Assembly (NCBI GenBank): GCA_024697945.1
Contig: JAILRU010000048.1
Location: 86,367 to 150,366, forward strand
DNA from: Bacteroidaceae bacterium
GTDB lineage: Bacteria; Bacteroidota; Bacteroidia; Bacteroidales; Bacteroidaceae
Length of the DNA stretch: 64,000 nt
Direction of reading: 5' to 3'
Both the position numbers and the translations under genes were made by a program. Below, piece by piece: positions 16,148 to 25,609 of the stretch (its first letter is position 1; every line of letters begins with the position of its first letter). Below the pieces are notes generated by a model. The model was not told the DNA's origin. It was given only the letters and a program-made list of their open reading frames with translations, and did not search any database.

Positions 16148-16882
16148 ATGGACTTCGAATTAGACAGAAACAATATCCCAGAATCTATTGCCATTATCAT
16201 GGACGGCAACGGACGCTGGGCACAGGAGAGGGGACTCCCCCGCTCAAACGGACACCTGCAAGGGGTGGACAATGTGACACGCATCACATCAGAGTGCGCC
16301 AGACTTGGCGTCAAGTATCTGACAATGTACACCTTCTCGACAGAGAACTGGAACCGCCCGGAAGCAGAAGTTGCTATGTTGATGAAGTTGGTGGTTGACA
16401 AGCTCGAAGACGAGATATTCATGAAGAACGATGTGCGTTTCCGCTACATAGGCGACCTGGAAAGACTGCCGGCTCCTGCTCGCCAACGTGTGTTGGAGTG
16501 TATGGAGAAGACAAAGAACAACAAGCGTATGACTGCCGTCACAGCCCTCAACTACAGCAGCCGTTGGGAGATAACAAAAGCTATGCGCGATGCTGTTCGC
16601 GAGGCTAAGGACGGACTTGTCAAGCCGGAAGACATCAACGAAGAATACGTCGCAAAACATCTGGCAACGAACTTCATGCCAGACCCCGACCTGCTCATAC
16701 GAACAGGCGGCGAACTGCGCATCAGCAACTACCTGCTCTGGCAATGTGCCTATAGCGAATTCTATTTCTGCGACACATACTGGCCCGACTTCCACGAGGA
16801 AGAGCTTTACAAAGCTATTGCTGCATACCAACAGAGGCAAAGACGCTTCGGAATGACAGGGGAACAAGTGACCCAGGGCTGA
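16148..16882 (+). CDS. uppS: Undecaprenyl diphosphate synthase (isoprenyl transferase)
   Basis: 244 residues, cytoplasmic. It condenses isopentenyl diphosphate onto farnesyl diphosphate to make the C55 lipid carrier for peptidoglycan and O-antigen. Family motifs: [23 protein letters not shown] (catalytic Asp in MDGNGRW), [26 protein letters not shown], and the C-terminal [27 protein letters not shown]. Length is normal. The spacer before it holds GTAAATAGTAAATCG-type repeats. It is 25 bases upstream of bamA. Confidence 0.97.
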   Translation: MDFELDRNNIPESIAIIMDGNGRWAQERGLPRSNGHLQGVDNVTRITSECARLGVKYLTMYTFSTENWNRPEAEVAMLMKLVVDKLEDEIFMKNDVRFRYIGDLERLPAPARQRVLECMEKTKNNKRMTAVTALNYSSRWEITKAMRDAVREAKDGLVKPEDINEEYVAKHLATNFMPDPDLLIRTGGELRISNYLLWQCAYSEFYFCDTYWPDFHEEELYKAIAAYQQRQRRFGMTGEQVTQG

Positions 16883-16907
16883 TTATCAAGTAACCCTTGT
16901 AAACAAA

Positions 16908-19535
16908 GTGAAAAGAGCACTATTTATAATACTCATCCTCATCGGAACGTTCCTCCCTTCGTTTTCGCAGGTGGTGCAACGCGAAGTGGCTCCAGAAATC
17001 GATTATAGTCGCACGCCGCGACAGTATTACATCAACAAAATCACCATCGACGGCGTGAAGAACTACGACGAGCATTTGCTTATCGGATTGAGCGGACTGA
17101 GCGAGGGGCAGAAGATAGAAATCCCTGGTGAGGAAATAACAAAAGCCGTTAAACGCTACTGGCGTAACGGACTCTTCAGCAACGTGGCTATCAGCGTGGA
17201 CAGCCTCGTTGGCGACTCTGCATACCTGCACATACAACTCACACAACGTCCGCGAATCTCACAAATCAACATCAATGGAGTGAAGAAGAAGAACGAGAAG
17301 GACGAGCTGTTGGAGAAGATGGGACTGGTAAAGGACAATCAGCTGACACCCAACATGATTGACCGAGCCAAGATTCTTGCGAAAAGATATTTCACAGAGA
17401 AAGGTTACAAGAACGCAGAGATAAACATCATCCAGCGAGACGATGCGGGCGCACCCGACAAGATGATTATAGATGTCAATATCGAGAGGAAAGACAAGGT
17501 GAAGATTAACCACATCTATATTACGGGTAACGAACACCTCAGCACAAAAAAGATTAAGGGCGGCCTCATCAAGCCAGGTATCCTGAAGAAGATACACGAG
17601 AAGCACTCTATGGCCGGTTGGTTCAAGAGCCGGAAATTCATTGAGTCGAAATATAAGGAAGCGAAGGAGAACCTGCTCGCAAAGTATGGCGAGCTGGGCT
17701 ATCGTGATGCTATCCTCGTAGCAGACAGTGTAGTACCCTATAACGACCAGGACGTAAACATCTATATCAGCGTTGAGGAAGGACAGAAGTACTATATCCG
17801 CAACATAGACTGGGTCGGCAACACGCTCTATCCAACCGATGGTCTGAACCAGGTGCTCCGAATGAAGAAGGGAGATGTCTATAATCAGAAACTCCTCAAC
17901 GACCGGTTGTCAACGGATGAAGATGCCGTCGGCAACCTTTACTACAACAACGGCTATGTCTTCTCTCGTCTCGACCCCGTAGAAACGAATATCGTTGGCG
18001 ACTCCGTTGACTTGGAGATTCGTATTTTCGAAGGACAGCAGGCACACATCAGCCACGTCCGCATCAGCGGTAACGACCGAGTCTATGAGAACGTTGTGCG
18101 CAGGGAGCTCCGCAACAAGCCAGGCGACCTCTTCTCGAAGGAGGCCCTCATGCGTTCCTACCGTGAAATTGTCTCTCTCGGACACTTCGACGAGAACATT
18201 GACCCCAAAGTGGAACCAGACCGAGTGAACGGTACTGTCGATATCAATTGGGGACTTACCAGCAAGAACAACGACCAGATAGAATTCTCTCTCGGTTATG
18301 GACAGACGGGTGTCATAGGACGTATCGGACTTAAGTTCAGCAACTTCTGCATGGCAAACATCTTCAGTAAGAAGGGATTGCGCCGTGGAGTGATGCCTAT
18401 GGGCAACAGCGAGTCATTCTCCATCAGCGGACAAACGAACGGACGCTACTATCAGTCTTACAGCGTCAGCTACACCAACCCCTGGTTTGGCGGGAAGCGT
18501 CCGAACACATTCAGCTTAGGTGCTTTCTTCTCGAAGCAGACGGACGTGAGCGACAATTATTACAACTCTGCCTACTACAACAACTACTTCAACAGTTATC
18601 TCTATGGATATGGTAATAGTACCTACAACTACTACGAGAACTACTACGACCCCAACAAATATGTGATGCTCTTCGGTGCGACAGTCGGATGGGGTAAGCG
18701 TCTGCGCTGGCCCGATGATTGGTTCACTCTCTATGCCGAACTGAGCTACACTCGCTACATGCTCAAGAACTGGCAGTACTTCCTCATGTCCAATGGTAAC
18801 TGCAACAACATCAACCTCGGCCTGACCCTGAGCCGCAACAGTACCGACAATCCGATTTATCCTCGAAAAGGCTCGGAGTTCATGGTGAATGTCACGTTGA
18901 CACCTCCCTATAGTGCCTTCAGCAAGAAAGACTACTCAAACCTTGCGACCGACGTCAACAGTCCGACATACAACAAGGAGATGCAGGAGAAGTATCGCTG
19001 GATTGAATACCACAAGTGGAAGTTCAAGAGTCGTACATTCACGGCCCTGAGCAGTAGGGACAAATGCTTCGTCCTGATGACCCGTGTGGAATTCGGCATC
19101 CTGGGACACTACAACAAGGACAAACGCTCTCCCTTCGAGACCTTCTATGTCGGTGGTGACGGAACCAGCGGTTACACCACGACCTACGCTACCGAAACCA
19201 TTGGTATGCGAGGCTATGACAATGGCTCACTCACACCAAGAAGTGAATCCGGCTACGCCTACGACCGTTTCTCCGTGGAACTGCGCTATCCCTTCATGTT
19301 GAGCAACAGCACTAACATCTTCGGTCTGGTCTTCGCAGAAGGCGGAAATGCGTGGAGCGAAATCAAGAACTTCAACCCGTTGAACCTGAAACGCTCTCTC
19401 GGTGCTGGTGTGCGTATCTTCCTGCCAATGGTTGGTCTGATTGGTATTGACTGGGCTTATGGCTTTGACGAAGTCTTCGGCAGCAAGTCATACTCAGGAA
19501 GCCACTTCCACTTCATCCTCGGACAGGAATTCTAA
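16908..19535 (+). CDS. bamA: BamA, outer-membrane protein assembly factor
   Basis: 875 residues; GTG start. A signal peptide (MKRALFIILILIGTFLPSFSQ) is followed by five POTRA domains (about 40-430: INKITIDGVKNYDEHLL, RISQININGVKKKNEKDELL, VKINHIYITGNEHLSTKKIKGGL, YIRNIDWVGNTLYPTDGLN, HISHVRISGNDRVYENVVRRELR) and the Omp85 barrel to the C-terminus, ending in F (FILGQEF). The late ETIGMRGYDNGS block corresponds to the L6 loop VRGF/Y region. It inserts beta-barrel proteins into the outer membrane. The barrel has a Tyr/Asn-rich insertion around residues 545-585. It is placed between uppS and three Skp-like chaperones that feed substrates to it. Confidence 0.96.
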   Translation: MKRALFIILILIGTFLPSFSQVVQREVAPEIDYSRTPRQYYINKITIDGVKNYDEHLLIGLSGLSEGQKIEIPGEEITKAVKRYWRNGLFSNVAISVDSLVGDSAYLHIQLTQRPRISQININGVKKKNEKDELLEKMGLVKDNQLTPNMIDRAKILAKRYFTEKGYKNAEINIIQRDDAGAPDKMIIDVNIERKDKVKINHIYITGNEHLSTKKIKGGLIKPGILKKIHEKHSMAGWFKSRKFIESKYKEAKENLLAKYGELGYRDAILVADSVVPYNDQDVNIYISVEEGQKYYIRNIDWVGNTLYPTDGLNQVLRMKKGDVYNQKLLNDRLSTDEDAVGNLYYNNGYVFSRLDPVETNIVGDSVDLEIRIFEGQQAHISHVRISGNDRVYENVVRRELRNKPGDLFSKEALMRSYREIVSLGHFDENIDPKVEPDRVNGTVDINWGLTSKNNDQIEFSLGYGQTGVIGRIGLKFSNFCMANIFSKKGLRRGVMPMGNSESFSISGQTNGRYYQSYSVSYTNPWFGGKRPNTFSLGAFFSKQTDVSDNYYNSAYYNNYFNSYLYGYGNSTYNYYENYYDPNKYVMLFGATVGWGKRLRWPDDWFTLYAELSYTRYMLKNWQYFLMSNGNCNNINLGLTLSRNSTDNPIYPRKGSEFMVNVTLTPPYSAFSKKDYSNLATDVNSPTYNKEMQEKYRWIEYHKWKFKSRTFTALSSRDKCFVLMTRVEFGILGHYNKDKRSPFETFYVGGDGTSGYTTTYATETIGMRGYDNGSLTPRSESGYAYDRFSVELRYPFMLSNSTNIFGLVFAEGGNAWSEIKNFNPLNLKRSLGAGVRIFLPMVGLIGIDWAYGFDEVFGSKSYSGSHFHFILGQEF

Positions 19536-19594
19536 AGAAAAGGTGAAAAGGTGAAAATTAAAACGATCCACATTATTAAATATATAAAGACAAA

Positions 19595-19642
19595 CTAAAT
19601 AACTCATAAACTAAATAACTCATAAACTAAATAACTCATAAA
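19595..19642 (+). repeat. 16-bp tandem repeat, three copies
   Basis: Three exact copies of CTAAATAACTCATAAA in the spacer between bamA and the first skp gene. Confidence 0.9.
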
Positions 19643-19648
19643 CCCACT

Positions 19649-20158
19649 ATGAAGAAGATTTTGATTGCAACGCTGATGCTACTGGGTAGTATATCAGTTT
19701 GGGCTCAAAAGTTTGCCCTGGTCGATATGGACTACATCCTGAAGAACATTCCAGCCTACGAGCGTGCCAGTGAGCAGCTCAATCAGGTAAGCAAGAAATG
19801 GCAGGCGGAAATCGACGTACTGACCACCGAGGCCCAGACACAATACAAGAACTATCAATCGGAAGCAGTCTTCCTGAGCGAAGAGCAGAAGACAAAGCGC
19901 GAGGAAGCCATCGTAGCGAAAGAGAAGGAAGCTGCAGAACTCAAGAAAAAATACTTCGGCCCTGAAGGCGAGCTCTTCAAGAAGCGCGAAAGCTTGATGG
20001 CTCCTATCCAGGAGGAGATTTACAATGCCGTCAAGGACATCTGCGACCAAAAGGGTTTCAGTCTGGTACTGGATCGCGCCAGTGATGCAGGCATCATCTT
20101 CGCAAGTCCGAAGATTGACATCTCCAACGAAGTACTCACTAAACTTGGATATAACTAA
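19649..20158 (+). CDS. OmpH/Skp-family periplasmic chaperone, copy 1
   Basis: 169 residues: signal peptide (MKKILIATLMLLGSISVWAQ), then KFALVDMDYILKNIPAYERASEQLNQVSKKWQAEID, the typical Skp start, a long charged coiled coil (about 45-120) and the closing beta strands FSLVLDRASDAGIIFASPKIDISNEVL. Skp trimers hold unfolded outer-membrane proteins and deliver them to BamA. It is the first of three related genes directly after bamA. Confidence 0.93.
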   Translation: MKKILIATLMLLGSISVWAQKFALVDMDYILKNIPAYERASEQLNQVSKKWQAEIDVLTTEAQTQYKNYQSEAVFLSEEQKTKREEAIVAKEKEAAELKKKYFGPEGELFKKRESLMAPIQEEIYNAVKDICDQKGFSLVLDRASDAGIIFASPKIDISNEVLTKLGYN

Positions 20159-20196
20159 ATAGATAATAGATAATAAACAACAGATAATAAAACATT

Positions 20197-20697
20197 ATGA
20201 AAAAGATTTTGATCGCCGTTCTTATGATGGCACCTATGAGCCTTTTCGCTCAGAAGTTCGCACACTTCAACAGTGCAGACATTATTCCCAACATGAAGGA
20301 ATATACTACTGCCATGGAAGAAATGCAGACCATGCAGAAACAGTACGAGGATGACATGAAGCTCATGCAGGACGAACTGCAGAAGAAGAGCGAAGAATAC
20401 CAAAAAGAACAGGCCAACCTGCTGGAAAACGTACGTCAGCGTCGTGAGCAGGAACTGAACGACCTCTACACCCGTCTGCAGCAATCCTATCAAGACAATC
20501 AGGCTGCCCTCCAGAAGGCAGAGACCGAAAAAATGAAGGCCATCAGCGAAAAGGTGTTGGCTGTTGTCAAGAAAATTGGCGAAGCAGGTGGTTATGTCTA
20601 TATCGTGGACACCAGTTCTGGCATTATTCCCTACGTTAGCACATCGCTGAGCACAGATATCAGCGATCAGGTGAAAAAAGAACTGGGAATTCAGTAA
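20197..20697 (+). CDS. OmpH/Skp-family periplasmic chaperone, copy 2
   Basis: 166 residues with a signal peptide (MKKILIAVLMMAPMSLFAQ), KFAHFNSADIIPNMKEYTTAMEEMQTMQKQYEDDMK, a long coiled coil rich in Glu, Gln and Lys, and the C-terminal GYVYIVDTSSGIIPYVSTSLSTDISDQV. The signal peptide and ends resemble copy 1, so the two arose by tandem duplication and then diverged (inference). The spacer to copy 1 holds three AGATAAT words. Confidence 0.93.
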   Translation: MKKILIAVLMMAPMSLFAQKFAHFNSADIIPNMKEYTTAMEEMQTMQKQYEDDMKLMQDELQKKSEEYQKEQANLLENVRQRREQELNDLYTRLQQSYQDNQAALQKAETEKMKAISEKVLAVVKKIGEAGGYVYIVDTSSGIIPYVSTSLSTDISDQVKKELGIQ

Positions 20698-20733
20698 AAG
20701 GTGAAAGTAAAAACGTTAAAAGGTGAAAAGCCT

Positions 20734-21297
20734 ATGAAACGCTTGTCATTCATTCTCCCGTTACTGCTTTTCTGTGTCATGAGTCATGCACAGATCCAGT
20801 TCGGATACATCAGCTACGAACAAGTGCTCAAGGAAATGCCGGAGTATGCTAAGGCTATGCAGGACATTGCAGCATTGAAAGCCAAGTACGAGGCAGAGGC
20901 TCAGAAGGGCGAAGAGGAGTTCCAGCGCAAGTTCGTTGATTTCCTGCAAGGACAGAAGGACTTCCCACAGGCCATCATGCAGAAACGTCAGGCAGAGCTG
21001 CAGACACTAATGGACAATGGCGTGGCATTCCGCATGAAATCGCAGGAACTGATAGCTCAGGCTGAAAAGGACATCATGCAGGAAGCCTACAAACGTCTGA
21101 ACAGCGCATTGCTCGAGGTAGGCGTGGAATATGGCTACGGCTACATTCTCAACACCGACAACAACAGCTGTCCCTACATCAACCCTGTCATAGGTGTCAA
21201 TGTGACGGAACTCGTTCGTCAGAAGCTCGGCCTCGCTCCAAAGACAGAAGAAGGTGCTGCCTCCCCCGCTCCCGCCCCTGAAGGAGGGAATAATTAG
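20734..21297 (+). CDS. OmpH/Skp-family periplasmic chaperone, copy 3
   Basis: 187 residues from the ATG at 20734, chosen because it starts directly at a signal peptide (MKRLSFILPLLLFCVMSHAQ). A GTG at 20701 would add 11 residues encoded by GTGAAAGT/GTGAAAAG spacer repeats. The body IQFGYISYEQVLKEMPEYAKAMQDIAALKAKYEAEAQKGEEEF is Skp-like, with a coiled coil and the closing YGYILNTDNNSCPYINPVIGVNVTELV. The Pro/Ala tail (SPAPAPEGGNN) is encoded by a CTCCCGCCCCTGAAGGAGGG-type repeat, which probably continues beyond the stop as a hairpin. Confidence 0.9.
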   Translation: MKRLSFILPLLLFCVMSHAQIQFGYISYEQVLKEMPEYAKAMQDIAALKAKYEAEAQKGEEEFQRKFVDFLQGQKDFPQAIMQKRQAELQTLMDNGVAFRMKSQELIAQAEKDIMQEAYKRLNSALLEVGVEYGYGYILNTDNNSCPYINPVIGVNVTELVRQKLGLAPKTEEGAASPAPAPEGGNN

Positions 21298-21366
21298 ATT
21301 ATTCGATATTATCGTTCCCCTCTCATTGGGAGTGTTTAGGGTGAAACTTAAATCGTAAATAGTCAA

Positions 21367-22218
21367 ATGGTAAATAGAGTTGGACCTATAGGAGTCTTTG
21401 ACTCAGGGTATGGCGGATTGACAATACTGCGACAGATTCACAAGGCAATGCCGCAGTACGACTACCTTTACCTTGGCGATAATGCGAGGGCTCCCTACGG
21501 AACACGCTCCTTCGACGTTGTATATGAGTTCACACTTCAGGCAGTACGCTATCTGTTCGGACAGGGGTGCCATCTAGTGATACTGGCCTGCAACACAGCT
21601 TCGGCAAAGGCTCTGCGCACAATCCAGCAGAAAGACCTTCCACATCTTGCTCCGCAGCGTCGTGTGCTCGGTGTGATACGTCCCACCGTCGAGGTGGTCA
21701 GCAGCATCTCACAGACCCGCCATGTAGGCATCATGGCCACCCCAGGCACCATACGCAGCCGGACCTACGAACTGGAGATTGCAAAACTAAGTCCAGACAT
21801 CCAAGTTACAGGTGAAGCCTGCCCCATGTGGGTACCGTTGGTAGAGAACGAGGAATATGACAGCCCTGGAGCCGACTACTTCGTCCGCACACGAATAGAG
21901 AACCTGCTCAGTTGCGACCCGCTCATCGACAGCGTTATCCTTGGCTGCACGCACTATCCCTTGCTGCTTGGCAAAATTCACCAATACATGCCCCAGGGTG
22001 TACACGTCATTGAACAAGGCAATTATGTGGCGCAGAGCCTGAAAGATTACCTCGAGCGGCATCCGGAGATGAAGGAACACATTACCACTGGAGGCACAAC
22101 TCGCTTCCTAACCACAGAGCAGGCAGAAGCATTCCAGGCAAAAGCCGTTGTCTTCATGGGAGAAACAAAGCTCGACGCGAGTCAACAACTTGTTGCAGAA
22201 AGAATATTCTTAAAATAA
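21367..22218 (+). CDS. murI: Glutamate racemase
   Basis: 283 residues, cytoplasmic. It interconverts L- and D-glutamate for peptidoglycan. Motifs: GPIGVFDSGYGGLTILRQI at the start, YLGDNARAPYGTRS, VILACNTASAKAL (first catalytic Cys) and VILGCTHYPLL (second catalytic Cys). The first four residues (MVNR) and the start codon are made of TCAAATGGTAAATAG-type spacer repeat; homologues normally begin close to GPIGVFDSG. It closes the bamA-skp cluster. Confidence 0.96.
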   Translation: MVNRVGPIGVFDSGYGGLTILRQIHKAMPQYDYLYLGDNARAPYGTRSFDVVYEFTLQAVRYLFGQGCHLVILACNTASAKALRTIQQKDLPHLAPQRRVLGVIRPTVEVVSSISQTRHVGIMATPGTIRSRTYELEIAKLSPDIQVTGEACPMWVPLVENEEYDSPGADYFVRTRIENLLSCDPLIDSVILGCTHYPLLLGKIHQYMPQGVHVIEQGNYVAQSLKDYLERHPEMKEHITTGGTTRFLTTEQAEAFQAKAVVFMGETKLDASQQLVAERIFLK

Positions 22219-22240
22219 AAACATTAACCTCACATTGTAT

Positions 22241-22975
22241 ATGGAAAGAAGCGACACTATAGTCATCATCCCGACATACAACGAGAAGGAGAACATCGAG
22301 GCCATCATACGTGCTGTCACCTCTTTGGAAAAGGCATTCGACATCCTTGTCATTGACGACGGGAGCCCCGATGGCACAGCAGACATCGTGAAGGGTCTGA
22401 TGGAAGGCGAGTTAGCTGGGCGCGTCCATATCGTTGAGCGCTCAGGCAAGTTGGGTCTTGGCACCGCCTACATTTGTGGCTTCAAATGGGCAATGGAACA
22501 CGGTTATGACTATGTCATCGAGATGGATGCTGACTTCAGTCACTCACCCAATGACTTGCCTCGACTCTATGCAGCCTGCCATGAGGAGGGTTATGATGTC
22601 AGTGTCGGCAGTCGGTACATCACTGGCGTGAACGTTGTGAACTGGCCCATTGGACGCGTCCTCATGTCGTACTATGCCTCGGCATACGTTCGTACCATAC
22701 TCGGCATCTCTCTGCGCGATACTACAGCAGGATTTGTTTGCTGGTCACGCAAGGTATTGGAGACCATTTGTCTGGACGACATTCGCTTCAAGGGCTATGC
22801 CTTCCAGATTGAGATGAAATACACTGCCCTGCGTCTTGGCTTCAAGATTAAGGAAGTTCCCGTGGTCTTTGTCAACCGAGAATTGGGAACAAGCAAAATG
22901 TCCGGAGGCATCTTCAGTGAAGCCCTCTTCGGTGTCATCCGCTTGCGCTTCACAAAATTCAAGAGAAACAAGTAA
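22241..22975 (+). CDS. Polyprenol monophosphomannose synthase-like GT2 glycosyltransferase
   Basis: 244 residues from the ATG at 22241 (a TTG six bases earlier is less likely). GT2 fold of the DPM1 type: VIIPTYNEKENIEAIIRAV, ILVIDDGSPDGTADIVKG, GLGTAYICGFKWAMEHGYDYVIEMDADFSHSPNDLP (DxD), VGSRYITGVNVVNWPIGRVLMSYYAS, and ..VFVNRELGTSKMSGGIFSEAL. No C-terminal membrane domain, so a cytoplasmic enzyme acting at the inner membrane that loads a sugar onto polyprenyl phosphate. The next gene encodes GtrA, a plausible flippase partner for the lipid-linked sugar. Confidence 0.88.
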   Translation: MERSDTIVIIPTYNEKENIEAIIRAVTSLEKAFDILVIDDGSPDGTADIVKGLMEGELAGRVHIVERSGKLGLGTAYICGFKWAMEHGYDYVIEMDADFSHSPNDLPRLYAACHEEGYDVSVGSRYITGVNVVNWPIGRVLMSYYASAYVRTILGISLRDTTAGFVCWSRKVLETICLDDIRFKGYAFQIEMKYTALRLGFKIKEVPVVFVNRELGTSKMSGGIFSEALFGVIRLRFTKFKRNK

Positions 22976-22993
22976 CATAGCGTTGGCTACTGA

Positions 22994-23425
22994 ATGTTGA
23001 TAATAGAAAAGATAAAAGAACTTCTCAGCAAAAAGGAGACGCAGCAATTCATCCGTTTCTGCATTGTAGGATTGTTTTGTTTTCTGATAGACAATACAAT
23101 ATTTATCCTGATGCGTGAGCAATTTGGTTTCTCACGGGATGTATCACATGCATCAGGTTTTCTGATTTCCCTGAGTATCAATTATCTTCTCACCATTTAT
23201 TGGACCTTCCGAACAAAATATTCAGTACAAAACATCGTAGGTGTTGTTGGAGCACACATGTTCAACTTTATTGTTGTTCGCAGGGGACTTTTGAGTTTGT
23301 TTACCGTACAATTCGGGATGAATGAAACCTTTGCTTATCCCACAATGGTACTAATCAGTGCCGTGATAAACTACCTTATCATCCGCACCGTAGTGAAGTA
23401 TTCCAAGAAAAAAACGAATCAGTAA
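22994..23425 (+). CDS. GtrA-family membrane protein
   Basis: 143 residues with four predicted membrane helices: RFCIVGLFCFLIDNTIFILM, SGFLISLSINYLLTIYWTF, IVGVVGAHMFNFIVV and TMVLISAVINYLIIRTVV. This is the GtrA/DPMS flippase-like family, thought to move polyprenyl-phosphate sugars across the inner membrane. It starts 18 bases after the DPM1-like gene, so the two probably act together. It converges with the EEP gene 10 bases away. Confidence 0.85.
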   Translation: MLIIEKIKELLSKKETQQFIRFCIVGLFCFLIDNTIFILMREQFGFSRDVSHASGFLISLSINYLLTIYWTFRTKYSVQNIVGVVGAHMFNFIVVRRGLLSLFTVQFGMNETFAYPTMVLISAVINYLIIRTVVKYSKKKTNQ

Positions 23426-23435
23426 CCGCTTTCTC

Positions 23436-24386
23436 TTACTTAACCAAAATCTTTTTGCGGTTCCGAATATATAGGCCAGCAGGCAATTTACGATTTGGCA
23501 ATTTACCATCTACGATTCTCTTGCCTGTGAGGTCGTAAACAGTCCCTTCTTTCGTCTCTCCAAAGGGAGAAACGATGCCGGTAGTGTACCTGTTCATGGT
23601 TATTTCCACCAAAACAGGACGATGGTCGGAGGCTTTGGGCTCGTTGATAACCTGACGCTTCCTGATGGACTTATAAACACGATGGGGAGCGGTACCATAA
23701 CTGGCTATATAGTCTATTATCCTATTTGGAGAATTGGCTGGGAAGGTATAATTGCTACTATTGTCAATAAGATTGTTCAGGAAGGAGAAGTGCTTCTTCA
23801 TCTCAGTAATGAGCGTAGAGGAAGGCTGGTCGTTCCAGTCTCCACAGATGAAGAAAGGCTTTTCCCATTGGGCAGCTTCTTCTAATATAATATCCAAAGA
23901 AGCAAGGCGGTTCGCCTCCTCGAGGTCGAGATGTGTGCAAGCAAACACATACTCCTGGAACTCGCATACCAACAGGGTTCTTTTTTCGGCACCTGGCAAA
24001 GGGATGTTGTGGTGGGACAAGGGCTTCTCCTTGCTGAGGATAGCCACTCCGTACTTGCCTCCGGTTAGGGGAATGGCAGGACCAAACGTAGCATACATGC
24101 CGGTTTTATTGCCCAAGATAGCTGCTTCCGGAATATAGCCGGAACGCTTCACACAACTGTCAACCTCCTGCAGTCCAACCACATCTGGCATGGCATTCTG
24201 GATAACTGCAGCCTGACGGTCCAGGTCTAACACATTGTCCATACCTTCCCCGTGACGGATATTGTAAGTCATTAACCTCAATGACATTACATCGTCCTGC
24301 GAGTAAACCATCATGCAGGGAAGCAAGCAACAAAGAATCAGCTTTATCCGATAATTCTTAGCGAGTAATAGTAGTAGATTTTTCAT
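23436..24386 (-). CDS. Secreted endonuclease/exonuclease/phosphatase-family protein with sorting-like tail
   Basis: 316 residues with a membrane-spanning N-terminal signal (LILCCLLPCMMVYSQ). EEP fold: LRLMTYNIRHGEGMDNVLDLDRQA, VVGLQEVDS (Glu metal ligand), YGVAILSKE, ACTHLDL, FICGDWNDQPSS, and ASDHRPVLVEI (Asp-His). The family covers phosphodiesterases acting on nucleic acids, phospholipids or inositol phosphates; the substrate is unknown. Unusually, the EEP domain is followed by VYDLTGKRIVDG...PAGLYIRNRKKILVK, the short C-terminal tail seen on four other secreted proteins here, with repeat-derived DNA (23483-23517) inside it. Last gene of the minus-strand run. Confidence 0.85.
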   Translation of the reverse strand: MKNLLLLLAKNYRIKLILCCLLPCMMVYSQDDVMSLRLMTYNIRHGEGMDNVLDLDRQAAVIQNAMPDVVGLQEVDSCVKRSGYIPEAAILGNKTGMYATFGPAIPLTGGKYGVAILSKEKPLSHHNIPLPGAEKRTLLVCEFQEYVFACTHLDLEEANRLASLDIILEEAAQWEKPFFICGDWNDQPSSTLITEMKKHFSFLNNLIDNSSNYTFPANSPNRIIDYIASYGTAPHRVYKSIRKRQVINEPKASDHRPVLVEITMNRYTTGIVSPFGETKEGTVYDLTGKRIVDGKLPNRKLPAGLYIRNRKKILVK

Positions 24387-24409
24387 GTGAATATTATTTT
24401 TTCAACATT

Positions 24410-25609
24410 TCAGAAACGCTTAATAAGGAAACTGGGATTAACACGCAGATAGATACCAAAGGAGAAATTGAACTCATTTCCTCCTTTCAACCACGATTGG
24501 TAAGCCTCAGCATCTGCACCGAGTGTATAGCCCCTGGCAAAGGTATGATGGAAGCGGACATGAGCGGATGCTGTCTGCAACCTGCCGTAGTCCTGGCCAT
24601 CTTTGACACTAAGGCTAGAATAGAAATGGTTCCCATAAAGACTGACAAAGTGGCGAGGTGCAATATAGTATGAGATACCTGTCTCAAGGAATCGCCATAG
24701 CCCAAGGCGGACACCGACATAGGCAGCAGCTCCACTCTTAAATGGCCACAGGTAGCCCTTCTGCTGATAAGCCAGCAATCCGTTGGTCTCAGCAGTAAGA
24801 GTCTTGAGAACGCGTTTGCCAACATTCCACTGGGCTCCGATACCAGCCGAGGCATTGAAGATGGTCTGAACCATGCCGTTCACTATATTCTGCTCACCGC
24901 CACGATGTTGGGCGACAAACTGAACGGGCAGATACCAATGCAGGTGCGAGGTGGGCTTATTCAACAGAGGACGCCAGGTAGTGCCTAAGGTAAAGACCTC
25001 CTGATGGGTATCTTCACGGAAGATGTAGCTCTGCCAATTGAGCCAAATGTCAGCATGGAGGTAGGGACGGTCCCATAGGAGCTGGAAACCCATCTCTGGG
25101 TCTTGTGAAAGATTGGTCTCCGGATTGAAGAGTGGTTCAATGAGACCATGATTCTGTCCGCCATAGATATCGCCAAGCACAATGGAGAGGCTGCGAAAGT
25201 CAGCCTGTGCACGGAACCACGGCAACACATGTGCGCCCTTAGTATATTGGTTGCCCTTCCATAGACCGATATCATGATAGACATAGTTTGGGTAACGATT
25301 GGCCCCACTGAAGATGAGCGCTTGCAAGCCAAGTTCAAGTTTAATCTGCCGCAAAGGCATGTAGGTCAGCTTCGGCTGTACCCATAGGCCTGGCAGAGAA
25401 TAACCATCTGTCAGCTGACTCGAAAATTCATTGTCGCGAAAGAAGCTGATGCTCTCCAACTCCACCTTCAGGGCATGCACATCGGCTGTGTCGAGACGGT
25501 AGGGCGATGTCGCCAATTGTTCCCACATTCCTTCGTTGACCATTGTGCCGTTTTGGGCAGAAACAGTCATAGGCAGCAATATCAGGAGAAGGAGACAAAG
25601 ACGTTTCAC
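24410..25609 (-). CDS. Predicted outer-membrane beta-barrel protein, unknown function
   Basis: 399 residues. GTG start overlapping the DedA stop by one base (TAGTG). A signal peptide (MKRLCLLLLILLPMTVSAQ) precedes a body of regularly spaced aromatic strands (LWVQPKLTYMPLRQIKLELGLQALIF, YLHADIWLNWQSYIF, SHLHWYLPVQFVAQH, AYVGVRLGLWRFLETGISYYI) that ends in FNFSFGIYLRVNPSFLIKRF, as expected for an outer-membrane barrel. No family name recognised. Tight coupling to DedA suggests an envelope role but does not define it. Confidence 0.7.
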   Translation of the reverse strand: MKRLCLLLLILLPMTVSAQNGTMVNEGMWEQLATSPYRLDTADVHALKVELESISFFRDNEFSSQLTDGYSLPGLWVQPKLTYMPLRQIKLELGLQALIFSGANRYPNYVYHDIGLWKGNQYTKGAHVLPWFRAQADFRSLSIVLGDIYGGQNHGLIEPLFNPETNLSQDPEMGFQLLWDRPYLHADIWLNWQSYIFREDTHQEVFTLGTTWRPLLNKPTSHLHWYLPVQFVAQHRGGEQNIVNGMVQTIFNASAGIGAQWNVGKRVLKTLTAETNGLLAYQQKGYLWPFKSGAAAYVGVRLGLWRFLETGISYYIAPRHFVSLYGNHFYSSLSVKDGQDYGRLQTASAHVRFHHTFARGYTLGADAEAYQSWLKGGNEFNFSFGIYLRVNPSFLIKRF

